This document shows, piece by piece, positions 50,920 to 60,046 of a stretch of 64,000 nt of DNA. The stretch spans positions 248,001 to 312,000 of the forward strand of contig NZ_FNJN01000001.1 of NCBI RefSeq assembly GCF_900104345.1, in the 5' to 3' direction. Below the pieces are notes generated by a model that saw nothing but the letters and a program-made list of their open reading frames with translations, had not been told where the DNA came from and searched no databases. The position numbers and the translations under genes were made by a program. Each line of letters starts with the position of its first letter. Within the stretch, counting starts at the first letter, position 1. The stretch is from Microbacterium testaceum StLB037. Lineage in GTDB: Bacteria; Actinomycetota; Actinomycetes; Actinomycetales; Microbacteriaceae.

Positions 50920-51753
50920 ATGGACGACCGTTACGGCACCGACGTGCTCGCCCGCGGGTGGCGCGACGCCGGACGCATCAGACCCGCCGAGGTCGCGGCA
51001 TCCGCCGATCTCGTCGTCGAGGTCGCGGGCAGTGACTTCGTCGGTGCGGTGACCCGCATCGACGGCATGAACGTCGAGCTCGAGGACCGCTTCGGCAAGC
51101 GTCGGCTGTTCCCGCTCGGCGGCGGCTTTCTCGTCGACGGCAAGCCCGTGGTGCTGAAGGCCCCCGCGGCCGCACCCAAGGGGCGCACCCGCACGGCGTC
51201 CGGCTCCTTCGCGGCAGACGACCAGCGCGCGCGCACCGCCCGCGCGAGCCGCATCTTCGTCGAGGGCAAGCACGACGCCGAGCTCGTCGAGAAGGTGTGG
51301 GGCGCAGACCTCCGCGCCGAGGGCGTCGTCGTGGAGTTCCTCGAGGGCGTCGACCTGCTCGAAGAGAAACTGGATGCCGAGCCCCCCACCGCCGAGCGCC
51401 GCTACGGCGTGCTCGTGGATCACCTCGTGCCGAACTCCAAGGAGTCGCGCATCGCCGAGAAGATCGCCCGCGGCCGCCACGGCGCCCACGTGCGCATCGT
51501 CGGCCACCCCTTCGTCGACGTGTGGCAGTGCGTCACCCCCCGTGCCCTCGGCATCGCCGCGTGGCCCGAGGTGCCGCGCGGCATCGAGTGGAAGGTGGGC
51601 GTGTGCCGCGCCCTCGGCTGGCCCGCCGAGGAGCAGGCCGACACCGCCCGCGCGTGGCAGCACATCCTGTCGAAGGTCACCACGTTCCGCGACCTCGAGC
51701 CGGCCCTGCTCGGACGCGTTGAGGAACTCATCGATTTCGTGACCGTCCCGTGA
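50920..51753 (+). CDS. DUF3097-family protein
   Basis: This 277-residue protein has the DUF3097 pattern: DRYGTDVLARGWRDAGRIRPAEVAASADLVVE, an N-terminal small domain, then RIFVEGKHDAELVEKVWGADLR, EGVDLLEEKL and YGVLVDHLVPNSKESRIA, which resembles a Toprim-like fold. The function is unknown. GGAGG lies 6 bases before the ATG, and TAGGCT (50894-50899) with TGTCAG 17 bases upstream (50871-50876) is a likely promoter. It overlaps trmB by GTGA. Confidence 0.88.
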   Translation: MDDRYGTDVLARGWRDAGRIRPAEVAASADLVVEVAGSDFVGAVTRIDGMNVELEDRFGKRRLFPLGGGFLVDGKPVVLKAPAAAPKGRTRTASGSFAADDQRARTARASRIFVEGKHDAELVEKVWGADLRAEGVVVEFLEGVDLLEEKLDAEPPTAERRYGVLVDHLVPNSKESRIAEKIARGRHGAHVRIVGHPFVDVWQCVTPRALGIAAWPEVPRGIEWKVGVCRALGWPAEEQADTARAWQHILSKVTTFRDLEPALLGRVEELIDFVTVP

Positions 51754-52583
51754 GCGGCCGCAAGCGCTCCCTCTCGCGCGAGGCGTCGGAAAGCGTCGCC
51801 TCCGCATCCGCTGAGCGACAGAAGGCGGCCCCCGACGCGGCGGATAACCTGGACGACATGGATGCCGCCGCCCCCGCCTTCCGCGACAAGCCGGTGTCGT
51901 TCGTGCGCCGCAGCGGTCGCATGTCGGAGGCGCAGGATCGCGCGTGGGCCGAGCTCTCGCCGTTCTACCTGCTGCCGGTCGAGCGCGCCACCGCCACCAC
52001 CAGCGTCAAGCCGGGCACCGCCGTCGACCCGACCGCGGTCTACGGTCGCACCGCCCGCCTGGTCGTCGAGATCGGCTCCGGCCAGGGCCACCAGATCGTC
52101 TCGGCGGCGGCCGCTCACCCCGACACCGACTTCCTCGCCGTCGAGGTGTTCACCGCGGGGCTCGCGCGCACGATGCTCGACGCCGACCGCGAGGGCGTGA
52201 AGAACCTCCGCCTCGTCGAGGCCAACGCGCCGGAGGCGCTCGAGCACCTGCTGCCCGCGGCATCCGTCGACGAGCTCTGGGTGTTCTTCCCCGACCCCTG
52301 GCACAAGAACAAGCACACCAAGCGTCGCCTCGTCGCCCCCGAGTTCGCGCGCATCGCCGCTCAGGCGATCCGCCCCGGTGGCACGCTGCGCCTCGCGACC
52401 GACTGGCAGGACTACGCCGACCAGATGCGCGACGTGCTCGACGACGCCCCCGGTTTCGAGCGGGCGTTCGCGGGGGAGTGGGCCGAGAGGTTCGAGGGGC
52501 GCGTGCTCACCGCCTTCGAGCGCAAGGGCCTGCGCGTCGGTCGCGACATCCGCGACCTGACCTACACCCGGGTCTCGCCGTGA
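51750..52583 (+). CDS. trmB: tRNA (guanine-N7)-methyltransferase
   Basis: This 277-residue SAM methyltransferase makes m7G46 in tRNA. It has FVRRSGRMSEAQDRAW, SAM motif VVEIGSGQGHQIV, VEVFTAGLARTML, and WVFFPDPWHKNKHTKRRLV (family motif). The first 36 residues are low complexity. An alternative start is ATG 51858, which follows a TAACCT box by 7 bases and may give a second, leaderless mRNA. GTG 51750 overlaps the previous stop. Confidence 0.93.
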   Translation: MSGRKRSLSREASESVASASAERQKAAPDAADNLDDMDAAAPAFRDKPVSFVRRSGRMSEAQDRAWAELSPFYLLPVERATATTSVKPGTAVDPTAVYGRTARLVVEIGSGQGHQIVSAAAAHPDTDFLAVEVFTAGLARTMLDADREGVKNLRLVEANAPEALEHLLPAASVDELWVFFPDPWHKNKHTKRRLVAPEFARIAAQAIRPGGTLRLATDWQDYADQMRDVLDDAPGFERAFAGEWAERFEGRVLTAFERKGLRVGRDIRDLTYTRVSP

Positions 52584-53440
52584 CCGCGCACACCGCGGTG
52601 CCGGTCCGCGAGCGTTCCACGTGGACGCCCAAGCTCATCCCGGCACTCACGGTGTGCCTCGCCGCCCCCGCGCTCTTCGTCGTGCAGATCGTGTGGCTCG
52701 GGTGGATCCTGCTCGCTCTCGCCGTGGCATCCGCTGTCCTCGTCGATCGTCGGAACGGCATCGCCCTCGCCCGGAGCGAGGAGCCGAGCATCGCGCGCGA
52801 CGTGTCGCTGATCGCTGTGGGGCAGTTCATCGTCAGCCTCATCCCGCTGCACGCCGAGCTCGACAACGCCGCCTTCGTGCGCTTCACCCTCGCCCTCGGC
52901 GGGGCCGTCGTCGTGCCGTACGTGGTCTCGCGCTTCGTCTACCGCGACGACGCGATCCGCTTCCCCTGGCGCGGCGGAGGCCGCTGGACCTGGTGGCAGT
53001 GGGCGTGGCTCGGCGGGGTCATCGTGCTCGGCTACCTGATCCTGCCGTTCTACTTCATCACCTCGGGCGTCTACCGCAACTGGCCCGAGGTGATCACGGG
53101 CGACCTCATCGCGCGCCTGTTCGTGGGTGTCGGCGCGGTGGGCATCTGGGACGAGCTGTTCTTCATCTGCACGGTCTTCGTGCTGCTGCGCCGGCACTTC
53201 CCCGATCTCACTGCCAACCTGCTGCAGGCGGTGGTGTTCGTGTCGTTCCTGTGGGAGCTCGGCTACCAGGCCTGGGGGCCGCTGCTCACGATCCCGTTCG
53301 CGATCGTGCAGGGCTTCCTCTTCTTGAAGACCCGCTCGCTCTGGTACGTCGTGACCGTGCACCTGCTGTTCGACGCGGTCGTCTTCGGGGTCCTCGTGCA
53401 CGCGCACAATCCCGATTCGGCATCCCTCTTCTTGCTCTGA
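52580..53440 (+). CDS. CPBP-like intramembrane protease family protein
   Basis: This 286-residue membrane protein has about seven hydrophobic segments. A degenerate CPBP motif set is visible: GIWDELFFICTVFVLLRR (family EExxxR replaced), FLWELGYQAWG and VTVHLLFDAVVF (HxxxD). It may act as an intramembrane protease or have lost activity. The GTG start overlaps the trmB stop, giving an operon DUF3097-trmB-this gene. Confidence 0.75.
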   Translation: MTAHTAVPVRERSTWTPKLIPALTVCLAAPALFVVQIVWLGWILLALAVASAVLVDRRNGIALARSEEPSIARDVSLIAVGQFIVSLIPLHAELDNAAFVRFTLALGGAVVVPYVVSRFVYRDDAIRFPWRGGGRWTWWQWAWLGGVIVLGYLILPFYFITSGVYRNWPEVITGDLIARLFVGVGAVGIWDELFFICTVFVLLRRHFPDLTANLLQAVVFVSFLWELGYQAWGPLLTIPFAIVQGFLFLKTRSLWYVVTVHLLFDAVVFGVLVHAHNPDSASLFLL

Positions 53441-53493
53441 TCCCGGATGCCGGCACCCCTGCGTCCCACTCCGCCCGGAGCTCCACGTCGTCT

Positions 53494-53562
53494 GCGATAA
53501 ACGCTGATTCTTGCGATACACGCTGCGCGACGCCGTGTCTCGGAGGAATCAGCGTTTATCGC
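53494..53562. repeat. 17-bp perfect inverted repeat
   Basis: GCGATAAACGCTGATTC (53494-53510) and its reverse complement (53546-53562) flank 35 bases that contain a smaller, imperfect inverted repeat (GATACACG / CGTGTCTC). It probably forms a cruciform or a terminator after the CPBP gene. It resembles the AAACGCT repeats at 36655. Confidence 0.75.
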
Positions 53563-53648
53563 GGGAGTGGGAGCGGGAGCGGATGCCGCGGTGCCCGGGG
53601 CCTGCCCAGGTCGGCTCGCTACGCTGGGCCCCGGACGCCCGCCGCGTC

Positions 53649-53690
53649 CCCGGACGACGGATCAGTACCCGGACTGCGACAAGACTGGCC
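53649..53690 (+). promoter_or_regulatory. Guanidine-III riboswitch
   Basis: CCGGACGA at 53650-53657, GTACCCGG at 53665-53672, and GACAAGACTGG at 53678-53688 match the conserved order of the guanidine-III (ykkC-III) class: CCGGACGA, stem, GUACCCGG, GACAAGAC, stem. The CCGG blocks can form the pseudoknot. P1 can form between GGATCAGT and ACTGGCC with one mismatch. AAGGAG follows at 53691, so the aptamer can control translation. Confidence 0.85.
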
Positions 53691-53703
53691 AAGGAGCACC
53701 GTC

Positions 53704-54027
53704 ATGTCGTGGATCGTCCTCATCCTGTCCGGCATCCTCGAGGCTGTCTGGGCGACCGCCCTGGGGCGCAGCGAGGGTTTCACCAAGCTCTGGCCGAGCG
53801 TGATCTTCGGCGTCGCCCTCGTGGCATCCATGGGCGGTCTCGCCTTCGCGATGCGCGAGATCCCCACCGGAACGGCGTACGCGGTGTGGGTCGGGATCGG
53901 CGCCGCTCTCACCGTCGTGGTCGCCATGATCAGCGGGACCGAGGCCGTCTCGGTCGTCAAGGTGCTGCTCGTCCTGGGTCTGGTGGGGTGCGTCGTCGGC
54001 TTGAAGCTCGTGGGCGACAGCCACTGA
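53704..54027 (+). CDS. gdx: SMR-family guanidinium exporter
   Basis: This 107-residue four-helix small multidrug resistance protein has the SugE/Gdx pattern: MSWIVLILSGILEAVWATALGRSEGFTKLWPSVIF with Glu13 as the proton/substrate residue, then GTAYAVWVGIGAALTVV. It is a single, homodimeric-type gene. The guanidine-III riboswitch directly upstream identifies guanidinium as the likely substrate and makes Gdx more likely than a general drug pump. Confidence 0.92.
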   Translation: MSWIVLILSGILEAVWATALGRSEGFTKLWPSVIFGVALVASMGGLAFAMREIPTGTAYAVWVGIGAALTVVVAMISGTEAVSVVKVLLVLGLVGCVVGLKLVGDSH

Positions 54028-54157
54028 TCAGGGCATTTCCCCGAAAGTCAACCGGATGGAACGTTCGGTTTCATCCGGTACGATCCTCCCCAATTGCACT
54101 TGTCCGGGCCAGACACCGTCGTCACTCGCCCATGTCTTCCCCCGTGAAAGGTTCCGA

Positions 54158-55471
54158 GTGAGCGCACCGCCGAGCGAGCTTGCCCCCGCGACACGCCCGT
54201 CCCCCGTCATCGGGCGACAGCGTCGACTCGATCGGCTGCGCGATTCGCGCCTCGGTCGTGCCCTCGCCCAGTACGGGCACGACGTCCTTCGCACGCCCGA
54301 GGGCATCGTCCCCGTCGAGCGGGGCGCGTTCACGAAAGTCCTGATCCTGTGGGCCATCGCCCGCGTGGTCAACTTCGGCATGCTGTGGGGCTTCTACTCG
54401 ATCGCCAAGGCGGCCCGCTGGGGCTTCGGTCCCGACGGCGAGCGTCTCGGCACCTTCTGGGACTACCTCACCGGGTGGGATGCCGACCGCTACGGTCAGA
54501 TCGCCGCGCAGGGCTACCCCATGTCGCTGCCGATGAACGTCTCGGGCGACATCCTGCCGAACAACTGGGCGTTCCTGCCCGTGTTCCCCACGATGGTGCG
54601 GGTGCTCTCGGGTGCCACCGGTCTGGGGTGGCAGCCGGTCGCCGTGCTCTTGAGCCTCGGTGCGAGCCTCGGCGCCACCTGGTTGCTGTTCGTCCTCCTG
54701 CGCACGGTCACCAAGCCCCAGCCCGCGTGGTGGGCGGTCGTGTTCTTCTCCTTCGCGCCGATGTCGTTCCTCTTCGTGATCGGCTACAGCGAGGGCCTGT
54801 TCATGCTGCTGATGTTTTCGGGCATGCTGCTCGCCATCAAGCGGCGCTACCTCTGGATCCTGCCGATCGGGCTCATCACGGCGTACACGCGTCCGGGAGT
54901 CCTGGCTCTGGGTCTCGCCCTGGGCATCGTGTTCCTCGTGCGCTTCTTCCGCCGCAAGGTCGATCCGTTCCCGGTGCGCGAGTGGGCCTCGCTCATGGCA
55001 TCCGGTCTCGTCATCGCCGCGGCGGGCCTGTCGTGGAACCACATCGCCCAGTACGTCACCGGAACCCACAACGCCTACATCCGCACCGAGCTCGGCTGGT
55101 GGCTCGACTACGTCGGCAACGACGAGTTCACGCCCTTCACCCCGTGGTTCCGCCAAGCGGGAACGCACCTCGGCCTGGTCGGCATCATCCTCGTGATCGC
55201 GCTGATCGTCGCCTTCGCGGCCCTCATGTGGTCGCGGCCGGTCCGCAAGCTCGGTCTCATGGTGGTGGCGTACGGCTTCAGCTACGGCGTCTACATCTTC
55301 GCGGTGTTCCTGCCGCAGCAGAGCACGTTCCGTCTGCTCATGCCGATGGCGCCGCTCATGGGTGATGAACGGTGGTCGTCGACGCCGCGGCGTCGCACGG
55401 CGATCCTGGTGGGATGCCTCGTGCTCCAGGCCGTGGCGATCCTCCTGCTGTGGACCCGCGGCAACCCGTGA
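54158..55471 (+). CDS. PIG-V-like mannosyltransferase (GT-C)
   Basis: This 437-residue membrane protein has about ten hydrophobic segments. The N-terminal part has FWDYLTGWDADRYGQIAAQGYP, the acidic WDxxxY motif of GT-C glycosyltransferases such as PIG-V/mannosyltransferases, and NNWAFLPVFPTMVRVLSG. It probably transfers mannose from a polyprenyl donor to a lipid or protein. GTG at 54158 is chosen; a TACGAT box lies at 54077-54082. Confidence 0.82.
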   Translation: MSAPPSELAPATRPSPVIGRQRRLDRLRDSRLGRALAQYGHDVLRTPEGIVPVERGAFTKVLILWAIARVVNFGMLWGFYSIAKAARWGFGPDGERLGTFWDYLTGWDADRYGQIAAQGYPMSLPMNVSGDILPNNWAFLPVFPTMVRVLSGATGLGWQPVAVLLSLGASLGATWLLFVLLRTVTKPQPAWWAVVFFSFAPMSFLFVIGYSEGLFMLLMFSGMLLAIKRRYLWILPIGLITAYTRPGVLALGLALGIVFLVRFFRRKVDPFPVREWASLMASGLVIAAAGLSWNHIAQYVTGTHNAYIRTELGWWLDYVGNDEFTPFTPWFRQAGTHLGLVGIILVIALIVAFAALMWSRPVRKLGLMVVAYGFSYGVYIFAVFLPQQSTFRLLMPMAPLMGDERWSSTPRRRTAILVGCLVLQAVAILLLWTRGNP

Positions 55472-55489
55472 TCCGACGCTGACACGACA

Positions 55490-55519
55490 GAGGGGCGGTG
55501 CCGTTCGGCGCCGCCCCTC
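55490..55519 (+). terminator. Bidirectional terminator
   Basis: GAGGGGCGGTGCC and GGCGCCGCCCCTC pair with one mismatch around a GTTC loop, 19 bases after the mannosyltransferase stop and 18 bases from the end of the convergent gene. It can serve both. Confidence 0.8.
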
Positions 55520-55536
55520 CATCGTTTCCGGAGTCG

Positions 55537-55821
55537 TCAGTCGGGCTGTCCGCCGGGATCGACGGCGTCGATCACATCCTGTTCCGCGGCGTTGTCGGCA
55601 TCCATCTCCGCTGATCCGGTCGAGTCCTCCTCGGTGCGCGCGAACGCCCCGGCCGACGGATCGGCGGCGCCGGCGGGTGCCGGTTCGGTCTCGGGCGGCA
55701 GGGGGATGGTGGGCTCGGCGGGGGTCGGGGCCGTCGGCTCGGCGGGGTTCGGGGCGGTGGGCTCCGCGGGGGCGGGCTGCGAGGGATCGGACGGGGCCTG
55801 GGGGACGCTCGGTGTGCTCAT
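55537..55821 (-). CDS. Pro/Ala/Glu-repeat protein
   Basis: This 94-residue acidic protein is low complexity, with four-fold imperfect PAEPTAP repeats and a C-terminal DADNAAEQDVIDAVDPGG. No signal peptide or membrane segment is visible. It is probably disordered. The ATG at 55821 has TCGGGGAA upstream but no strong ribosome site. Function unknown. Confidence 0.6.
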   Translation of the reverse strand: MSTPSVPQAPSDPSQPAPAEPTAPNPAEPTAPTPAEPTIPLPPETEPAPAGAADPSAGAFARTEEDSTGSAEMDADNAAEQDVIDAVDPGGQPD

Positions 55822-55933
55822 TCCCCGACTCTGGGCGCCGCGGACGACCTGCGCGAGCCCCTTCCCGAAGAGTCCGCCGCGGTGTAGCCGTGGGCCGCTA
55901 GGCTTTCGGGGAATCCGACGACGAGGGGTCGAT

Positions 55934-57109
55934 GTGTCCACCGCGCACGATGTGACGCGCCGCGAGGCGATCGCGCAATACCGCCTCATCGGCGAGCCGT
56001 CGGAGCCCGATCTGCAGGGGCTCGTCGAGCTCGCGGCCACGGTGTGCGACGTCCCCACCGCGGTGATCAACATCATCGACGACCGCATGCAGCATCAGGT
56101 CGCGGCCGTCGGCATCCAGGCCGCGTCGTGCGCGCGCGAGGACTCGATGTGCGCGGCGGTCATCAGCACTCCCGGCCGCGTCGTCGTCCCCGACGCCCGC
56201 CTCGACCCGCGCTTCGCGCAGAACGCCTTCGTCACCGGCGAGATCGCCTACACGCGCTTCTACGCCTCGAGTCCGCTCATCACCCCGGCGGGGGTGGCGA
56301 TCGGCACGCTCTGCGTGTTCGACACCAAGGTCGGAGAGCTGTCGGATGCCAGCAGTCGAGCCCTCGATCTGCTCGCTCACCAGGTGATCGACGTTCTCGA
56401 ACTGCGCCGCATCCAGCGTGATCTGCTGGAGTCGAACGCGCAGCTCGAGCAGTTCGCCGTCCAGGTGAGCCACGACCTCCGGAACCCCCTCACCGCTCTC
56501 GCGGGCTTCCTCGAGCTCGCCGCCGACAGTCCCGAGATGGTCGACGCGCCGCGCGCCGCGCAGTCGCTCGCCCGCGCCGAAGCGGCGGCGGGTCGCATGA
56601 CGTCGATGGTCACCGATCTGCTCGATTTCGCGCGCATGGGCGGTGCGCGCCCGCACGTGACCCGGGTCGACGTCGCCGACACCGTCGACGCGGTGCTCGA
56701 AGACCTCGACGGGGCCCTGGTGGACACGGGGGCGGAGGTCACCGTCGAGGACGCCACGGTCGTCGACGCCGATGACACTCTCCTGCGCGTCCTGTTGCAG
56801 AACCTCATCGCCAACGCGGTGAAGTTCACGGTTGCGGCCGAGAAGGTCCCGCGCATCACCGTCAGCGTCGAAGAGCTTCCCGACGGGTGGCGCGTGACCG
56901 TCGATGACAACGGCGACGCCGTCGCCCCCGAGCTGCGCGACCGCGTGTTCGAGCCCATGCAGCGCGGGCACGGCGCCGAGGTGCAGGGGATCGGCATCGG
57001 TCTGGCCACCTGCCGGCGGATCGTCGAGGCCCACCACGGGTCGATCGGGCTCGATGCCTCTCCGTCGGGCGGAACCCGCGCCTGGTTCGTGCTGCCCGCA
57101 GCGGCCTGA
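55934..57109 (+). CDS. GAF-domain sensor histidine kinase
   Basis: This 391-residue soluble kinase has a GAF domain (about 20-160, VPTAVINIIDDRMQHQVAAVGI), a HisKA dimerisation region with phospho-acceptor SHDLRNPLTALAGFLEL, and an HATPase domain: N box NLIANAVKFT, a degenerate G1 box VTVDDNGDAV (normally DNGxG), and G2 GIGIGLATCRRIVEAHHG. No response regulator is adjacent. GTG 55934 follows GAGGGG; a TAGGCT box lies at 55899-55904. Confidence 0.88.
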   Translation: MSTAHDVTRREAIAQYRLIGEPSEPDLQGLVELAATVCDVPTAVINIIDDRMQHQVAAVGIQAASCAREDSMCAAVISTPGRVVVPDARLDPRFAQNAFVTGEIAYTRFYASSPLITPAGVAIGTLCVFDTKVGELSDASSRALDLLAHQVIDVLELRRIQRDLLESNAQLEQFAVQVSHDLRNPLTALAGFLELAADSPEMVDAPRAAQSLARAEAAAGRMTSMVTDLLDFARMGGARPHVTRVDVADTVDAVLEDLDGALVDTGAEVTVEDATVVDADDTLLRVLLQNLIANAVKFTVAAEKVPRITVSVEELPDGWRVTVDDNGDAVAPELRDRVFEPMQRGHGAEVQGIGIGLATCRRIVEAHHGSIGLDASPSGGTRAWFVLPAAA

Positions 57110-57150
57110 GCGTTACCGGGCGACGCGCCGGGGCGCAACCACCGCGACGG

Positions 57151-57173
57151 GTGTCCGAGCGGGGCCGTAGCGT
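57151..57173 (+). promoter_or_regulatory. Promoter GTGTCCGAG-N8-TAGCGT
   Basis: GTGTCCGAG at 57151-57159, 8 bases, TAGCGT at 57168-57173. This is one mismatch from the TGTCGG sites elsewhere in the window. It drives the SRPBCC and oxidoreductase genes. Confidence 0.5.
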
Positions 57174-57237
57174 GGGCCGTGTCGCGGAGGCCACCGGGTG
57201 CTCCGCCGCCGGTCCCGGATGCCGAGGAGGAACGCCC

Positions 57238-57741
57238 ATGGCCCGCAACGTGCGCCTGATGCACTGCACGCCCGACGACGTCTTCCGGGTGCTCGCGAAT
57301 GGGTGGCTCTACCCCCTGTGGGTGGTGGGCACCTCGCGCATGCGCGATGTCGCCGACTCCTGGCCCGCCGAGGGGTCGACGCTCCACCACTCCTTCGGCC
57401 CGTGGCCACTGGTCGTCGACGACACCACCGTGATGCGCGAGTGGGACCCGCCCCGACGGGCCGTGCTCGAGCCGCACGGGGGACCCATCGGCGTCGCCCG
57501 CGTCGCGATCGACGTGAAGGCTCGCGGAGACCGCTGCGTCGGCCGCATCCAGGAGGAGCCCGTCACCGGCCCCACGACGCTCCTGCCCGACACGGTCTTC
57601 GACGCGATCACGCGCTACCGCAACGCCGAGACCCTGCACCGCCTGGCCTACCTCGCCGAGGGGGGAGCCCCCGGCACGCGCGTCGGTGCGGCGGCCCTCG
57701 GCCATGAGTCCACCGCCGAGAAGGAGCCGATCGACCGATGA
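57238..57741 (+). CDS. SRPBCC-family protein
   Basis: This 167-residue protein has the START/Bet v1-like fold seen in polyketide cyclase/dehydrase proteins: DDVFRVLANGWLYPLWVVGTSRMRDVADSWPAEGSTLHHSFG and AVLEPHGGPIGVARVAIDV. It should bind a hydrophobic ligand. GAGGAGG lies before the ATG. It overlaps the oxidoreductase gene by ATGA and is therefore likely its partner. Confidence 0.82.
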   Translation: MARNVRLMHCTPDDVFRVLANGWLYPLWVVGTSRMRDVADSWPAEGSTLHHSFGPWPLVVDDTTVMREWDPPRRAVLEPHGGPIGVARVAIDVKARGDRCVGRIQEEPVTGPTTLLPDTVFDAITRYRNAETLHRLAYLAEGGAPGTRVGAAALGHESTAEKEPIDR

Positions 57742-59219
57742 GCGAGAGCTACGACGCGATCATCGTCGGCTCCGGCCCGAACGGCCTGGCCGCGGCCGTC
57801 ACGCTGGCCCGCGCGGGCCTATCGGTCGCCGTGTACGAGAAGTCCTCCTCGTTCGGCGGAGCCGCGTCGACCGCCGAGTTGACCCTGCCCGGTTTCCGGC
57901 ACGACGTCGGATCCGCCGTGCACCCCCTGGCCCTGGAGTCCTGGTTCTTCCGCGAGTTCGGTCTCGACCGTCGTGTGCCCTTCGTCGTACCCGAGGTGTC
58001 GTACGCCCACCCCCTCGACCGAGGGCGTGCGGGTCTGGCCTATCGCGACCTCGCCCGGGCCGCCGAGGCGCTCGGTGTCGACGGACCGGCGTACGAGCGC
58101 CTCATGCGTCCCCTCGTCGATCACCTGCGCGGGGTCGCCGACTTCACGGGCAACGCGCTGCTGCGCGTCCCCGGCGATCCCCTCGCGGCCTTCTTCTTCG
58201 GCATCCGCGCTCTCGAGCAGGGCGGTCCGTGGTGGAACGCGCGCTTCCGCGACGAGGTCGCGCCGAGCATGATCACCGGCGTCTCGGCGCACACCATCCT
58301 GCACCAGCCGAGCATCGCCGCGGGCGGCGCGGGTCTGGTGCTCGCCACGTACGGTCACGGGCGCGGCTGGCCCATTCCGGTCGGCGGAAGCCAGTCGATT
58401 GCCGACGCGATGATCGACGACATCCGCGCGCACGGGGGAGTGCTGCACGCGGGCGTCGAGGTGACCTCCCTCGACGAGCTGCCCCCGGCCCGCGCGGTGC
58501 TCCTCGACACGAACCCGCGATCGCTCATCCGGCTCACCGGAGACCGGATGCCGTCGGCTTACCGCCACGCGCTCGAGAGGTTCCGCTACGGCGGCGGTGT
58601 CGCCAAGGTCGACTTCGCCCTTTCCGACCCGGTGCCGTGGGCCCACGCCGACGTCGCGCGTGCGGGAACCGTGCACATCGGCGGGACCCGCGCCGAGATC
58701 GCGGCGGCCGAGAACGCGGTGGCCCGCGGTGATCTCCCCGACGCCCCGTACGTCCTGGCCGCTCAGCCCACGCTGTTCGACCCCACCCGCGCGCCCGAGG
58801 GGAAGCACGTCCTCTGGGCGTACACGCACGTGCCCTCGGGCAGCCCCGCCGACCGGGAAGAGGCCGTCGTCCGCCAGATCGAGCGCTTCGCGCCGGGCTT
58901 CCGCGACACCGTGCTGGCCACGTCGTCGCGGACCGCGGTCGACATCGCGGCGTGGAACCCCAACTTCCCCGGCGGTGACATTTCGGCCGGGGCCCCGACC
59001 CTCACCCAGCTCCTTGGTCGACCGGTCTACAGTCCCGACCCCTGGCGCACGCCGATGAAGGGCGTGTACCTGTGTTCGTCGTCGACGAGTCCGGGTCCGG
59101 GTGTCCATGGCCTTGCCGGGTGGCAGGCCGCTCTCAGTGCGCTCCGGCACGAGTTCGGCACGCGCCTGCGCCCCGACCTCGCTCCCCGCGCCGACCAGCT
59201 ACACGCCACGGCTCCCTAG
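57738..59219 (+). CDS. Phytoene-dehydrogenase-like FAD oxidoreductase
   Basis: This 493-residue flavoprotein has the N-terminal dinucleotide motif [30 protein letters not shown] and a C-terminal [28 protein letters not shown], as in CrtI-related desaturases/isomerases of NAD(P)-binding type. It lacks neighbouring carotenoid genes, so it may act on another isoprenoid or lipid. It is coupled to the SRPBCC gene; the same pairing is common in actinobacteria. Confidence 0.88.
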   Translation: MSESYDAIIVGSGPNGLAAAVTLARAGLSVAVYEKSSSFGGAASTAELTLPGFRHDVGSAVHPLALESWFFREFGLDRRVPFVVPEVSYAHPLDRGRAGLAYRDLARAAEALGVDGPAYERLMRPLVDHLRGVADFTGNALLRVPGDPLAAFFFGIRALEQGGPWWNARFRDEVAPSMITGVSAHTILHQPSIAAGGAGLVLATYGHGRGWPIPVGGSQSIADAMIDDIRAHGGVLHAGVEVTSLDELPPARAVLLDTNPRSLIRLTGDRMPSAYRHALERFRYGGGVAKVDFALSDPVPWAHADVARAGTVHIGGTRAEIAAAENAVARGDLPDAPYVLAAQPTLFDPTRAPEGKHVLWAYTHVPSGSPADREEAVVRQIERFAPGFRDTVLATSSRTAVDIAAWNPNFPGGDISAGAPTLTQLLGRPVYSPDPWRTPMKGVYLCSSSTSPGPGVHGLAGWQAALSALRHEFGTRLRPDLAPRADQLHATAP

Positions 59220-59221
59220 CC

Positions 59222-60046
59222 GTGCCCGAGGGCGACAGCGTCTACCGACTCCGCCGGCGGCTCGAGGCGGCCACTCTCGGCGCGGCGGTGCGCGACGGGG
59301 AGGTGCGGTCGGGGAACGCCGCCGGTCGATCCCTCGCGGGGCTCCGCATCGAGGGGTACGACACCCACGGCAAGCATCTGCTCACGCGTTTCGACGATGG
59401 ATCGACCCTCCACACCCACCTGCGCATGCAGGGCCGCTGGACGATCACCCGGCCGGGTCGCGCGCTTCCCCGTGCGGTGCGCGAGACGGCGCGCGTGCGC
59501 ATGCGGCTCGACGACGGGCGGGAGGTGTGGGGCCTCGACCTCCCCGTCGTGGAGTTCGTCCCCACCGCGCGCGAGAGCGATGCGATCGGATACCTGGGTC
59601 CCGACCCGCTGCGCGAGGACTGGGATGCCGCCGAGGCGGCGCGTCGACTCTCGATGCGCCCCGACCGGCCCTTCGTCGCGGCCCTCCTCGACCAGACGGC
59701 GGTCGCCGGTCTCGGCAACCTCTGGGTGAACGAGCTCGCCTTTCTGCGCGGCATCCATCCCTTCGCCCCCATCGGGACGACGGATCTCGACGCGCTCGTG
59801 GCGCTCGCGGCGCGATGCCTGCGGATCTCGGCGACAGTGCCCGGGATGTACCAGGTCACGACGGGGGACCGGCGGAGGGGATCGTCGCACTGGGTGGCGG
59901 GGCGCGCCGGTCGACCGTGCCTGCGCTGCGGAACCCGGGTGCGGGTGCGCGACGAGGTGCAGAACGATCCCGAGCAGCGACGGACCTGGTGGTGCCCGCA
60001 GTGTCAGCCGATGCCCGGAACCACCGATGTCGGAACCCCCGCGTAG
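59222..60046 (+). CDS. Fpg/Nei-family DNA glycosylase
   Basis: This 274-residue base-excision enzyme has the catalytic N-terminus PEGDSVYRLRRRL after removal of Met, with Pro2/Glu3. The helix-two-turn-helix is QTAVAGLGNLWVNELAF, and the C-terminal zinc finger has CLRCGTR and WWCPQCQ (Cys4). DSVYRLRRRL resembles Nei2-type more than Fpg. GTG 59222 is two bases after the previous stop. Confidence 0.92.
   Translation: MPEGDSVYRLRRRLEAATLGAAVRDGEVRSGNAAGRSLAGLRIEGYDTHGKHLLTRFDDGSTLHTHLRMQGRWTITRPGRALPRAVRETARVRMRLDDGREVWGLDLPVVEFVPTARESDAIGYLGPDPLREDWDAAEAARRLSMRPDRPFVAALLDQTAVAGLGNLWVNELAFLRGIHPFAPIGTTDLDALVALAARCLRISATVPGMYQVTTGDRRRGSSHWVAGRAGRPCLRCGTRVRVRDEVQNDPEQRRTWWCPQCQPMPGTTDVGTPA

Noticed and set aside
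57113..57140. GTTACC near 57113 as a seventh sigma-28-type promoter
   Set aside because: The expected CGCGATRG is absent at 15 bases; the position reads GCGCAACC.
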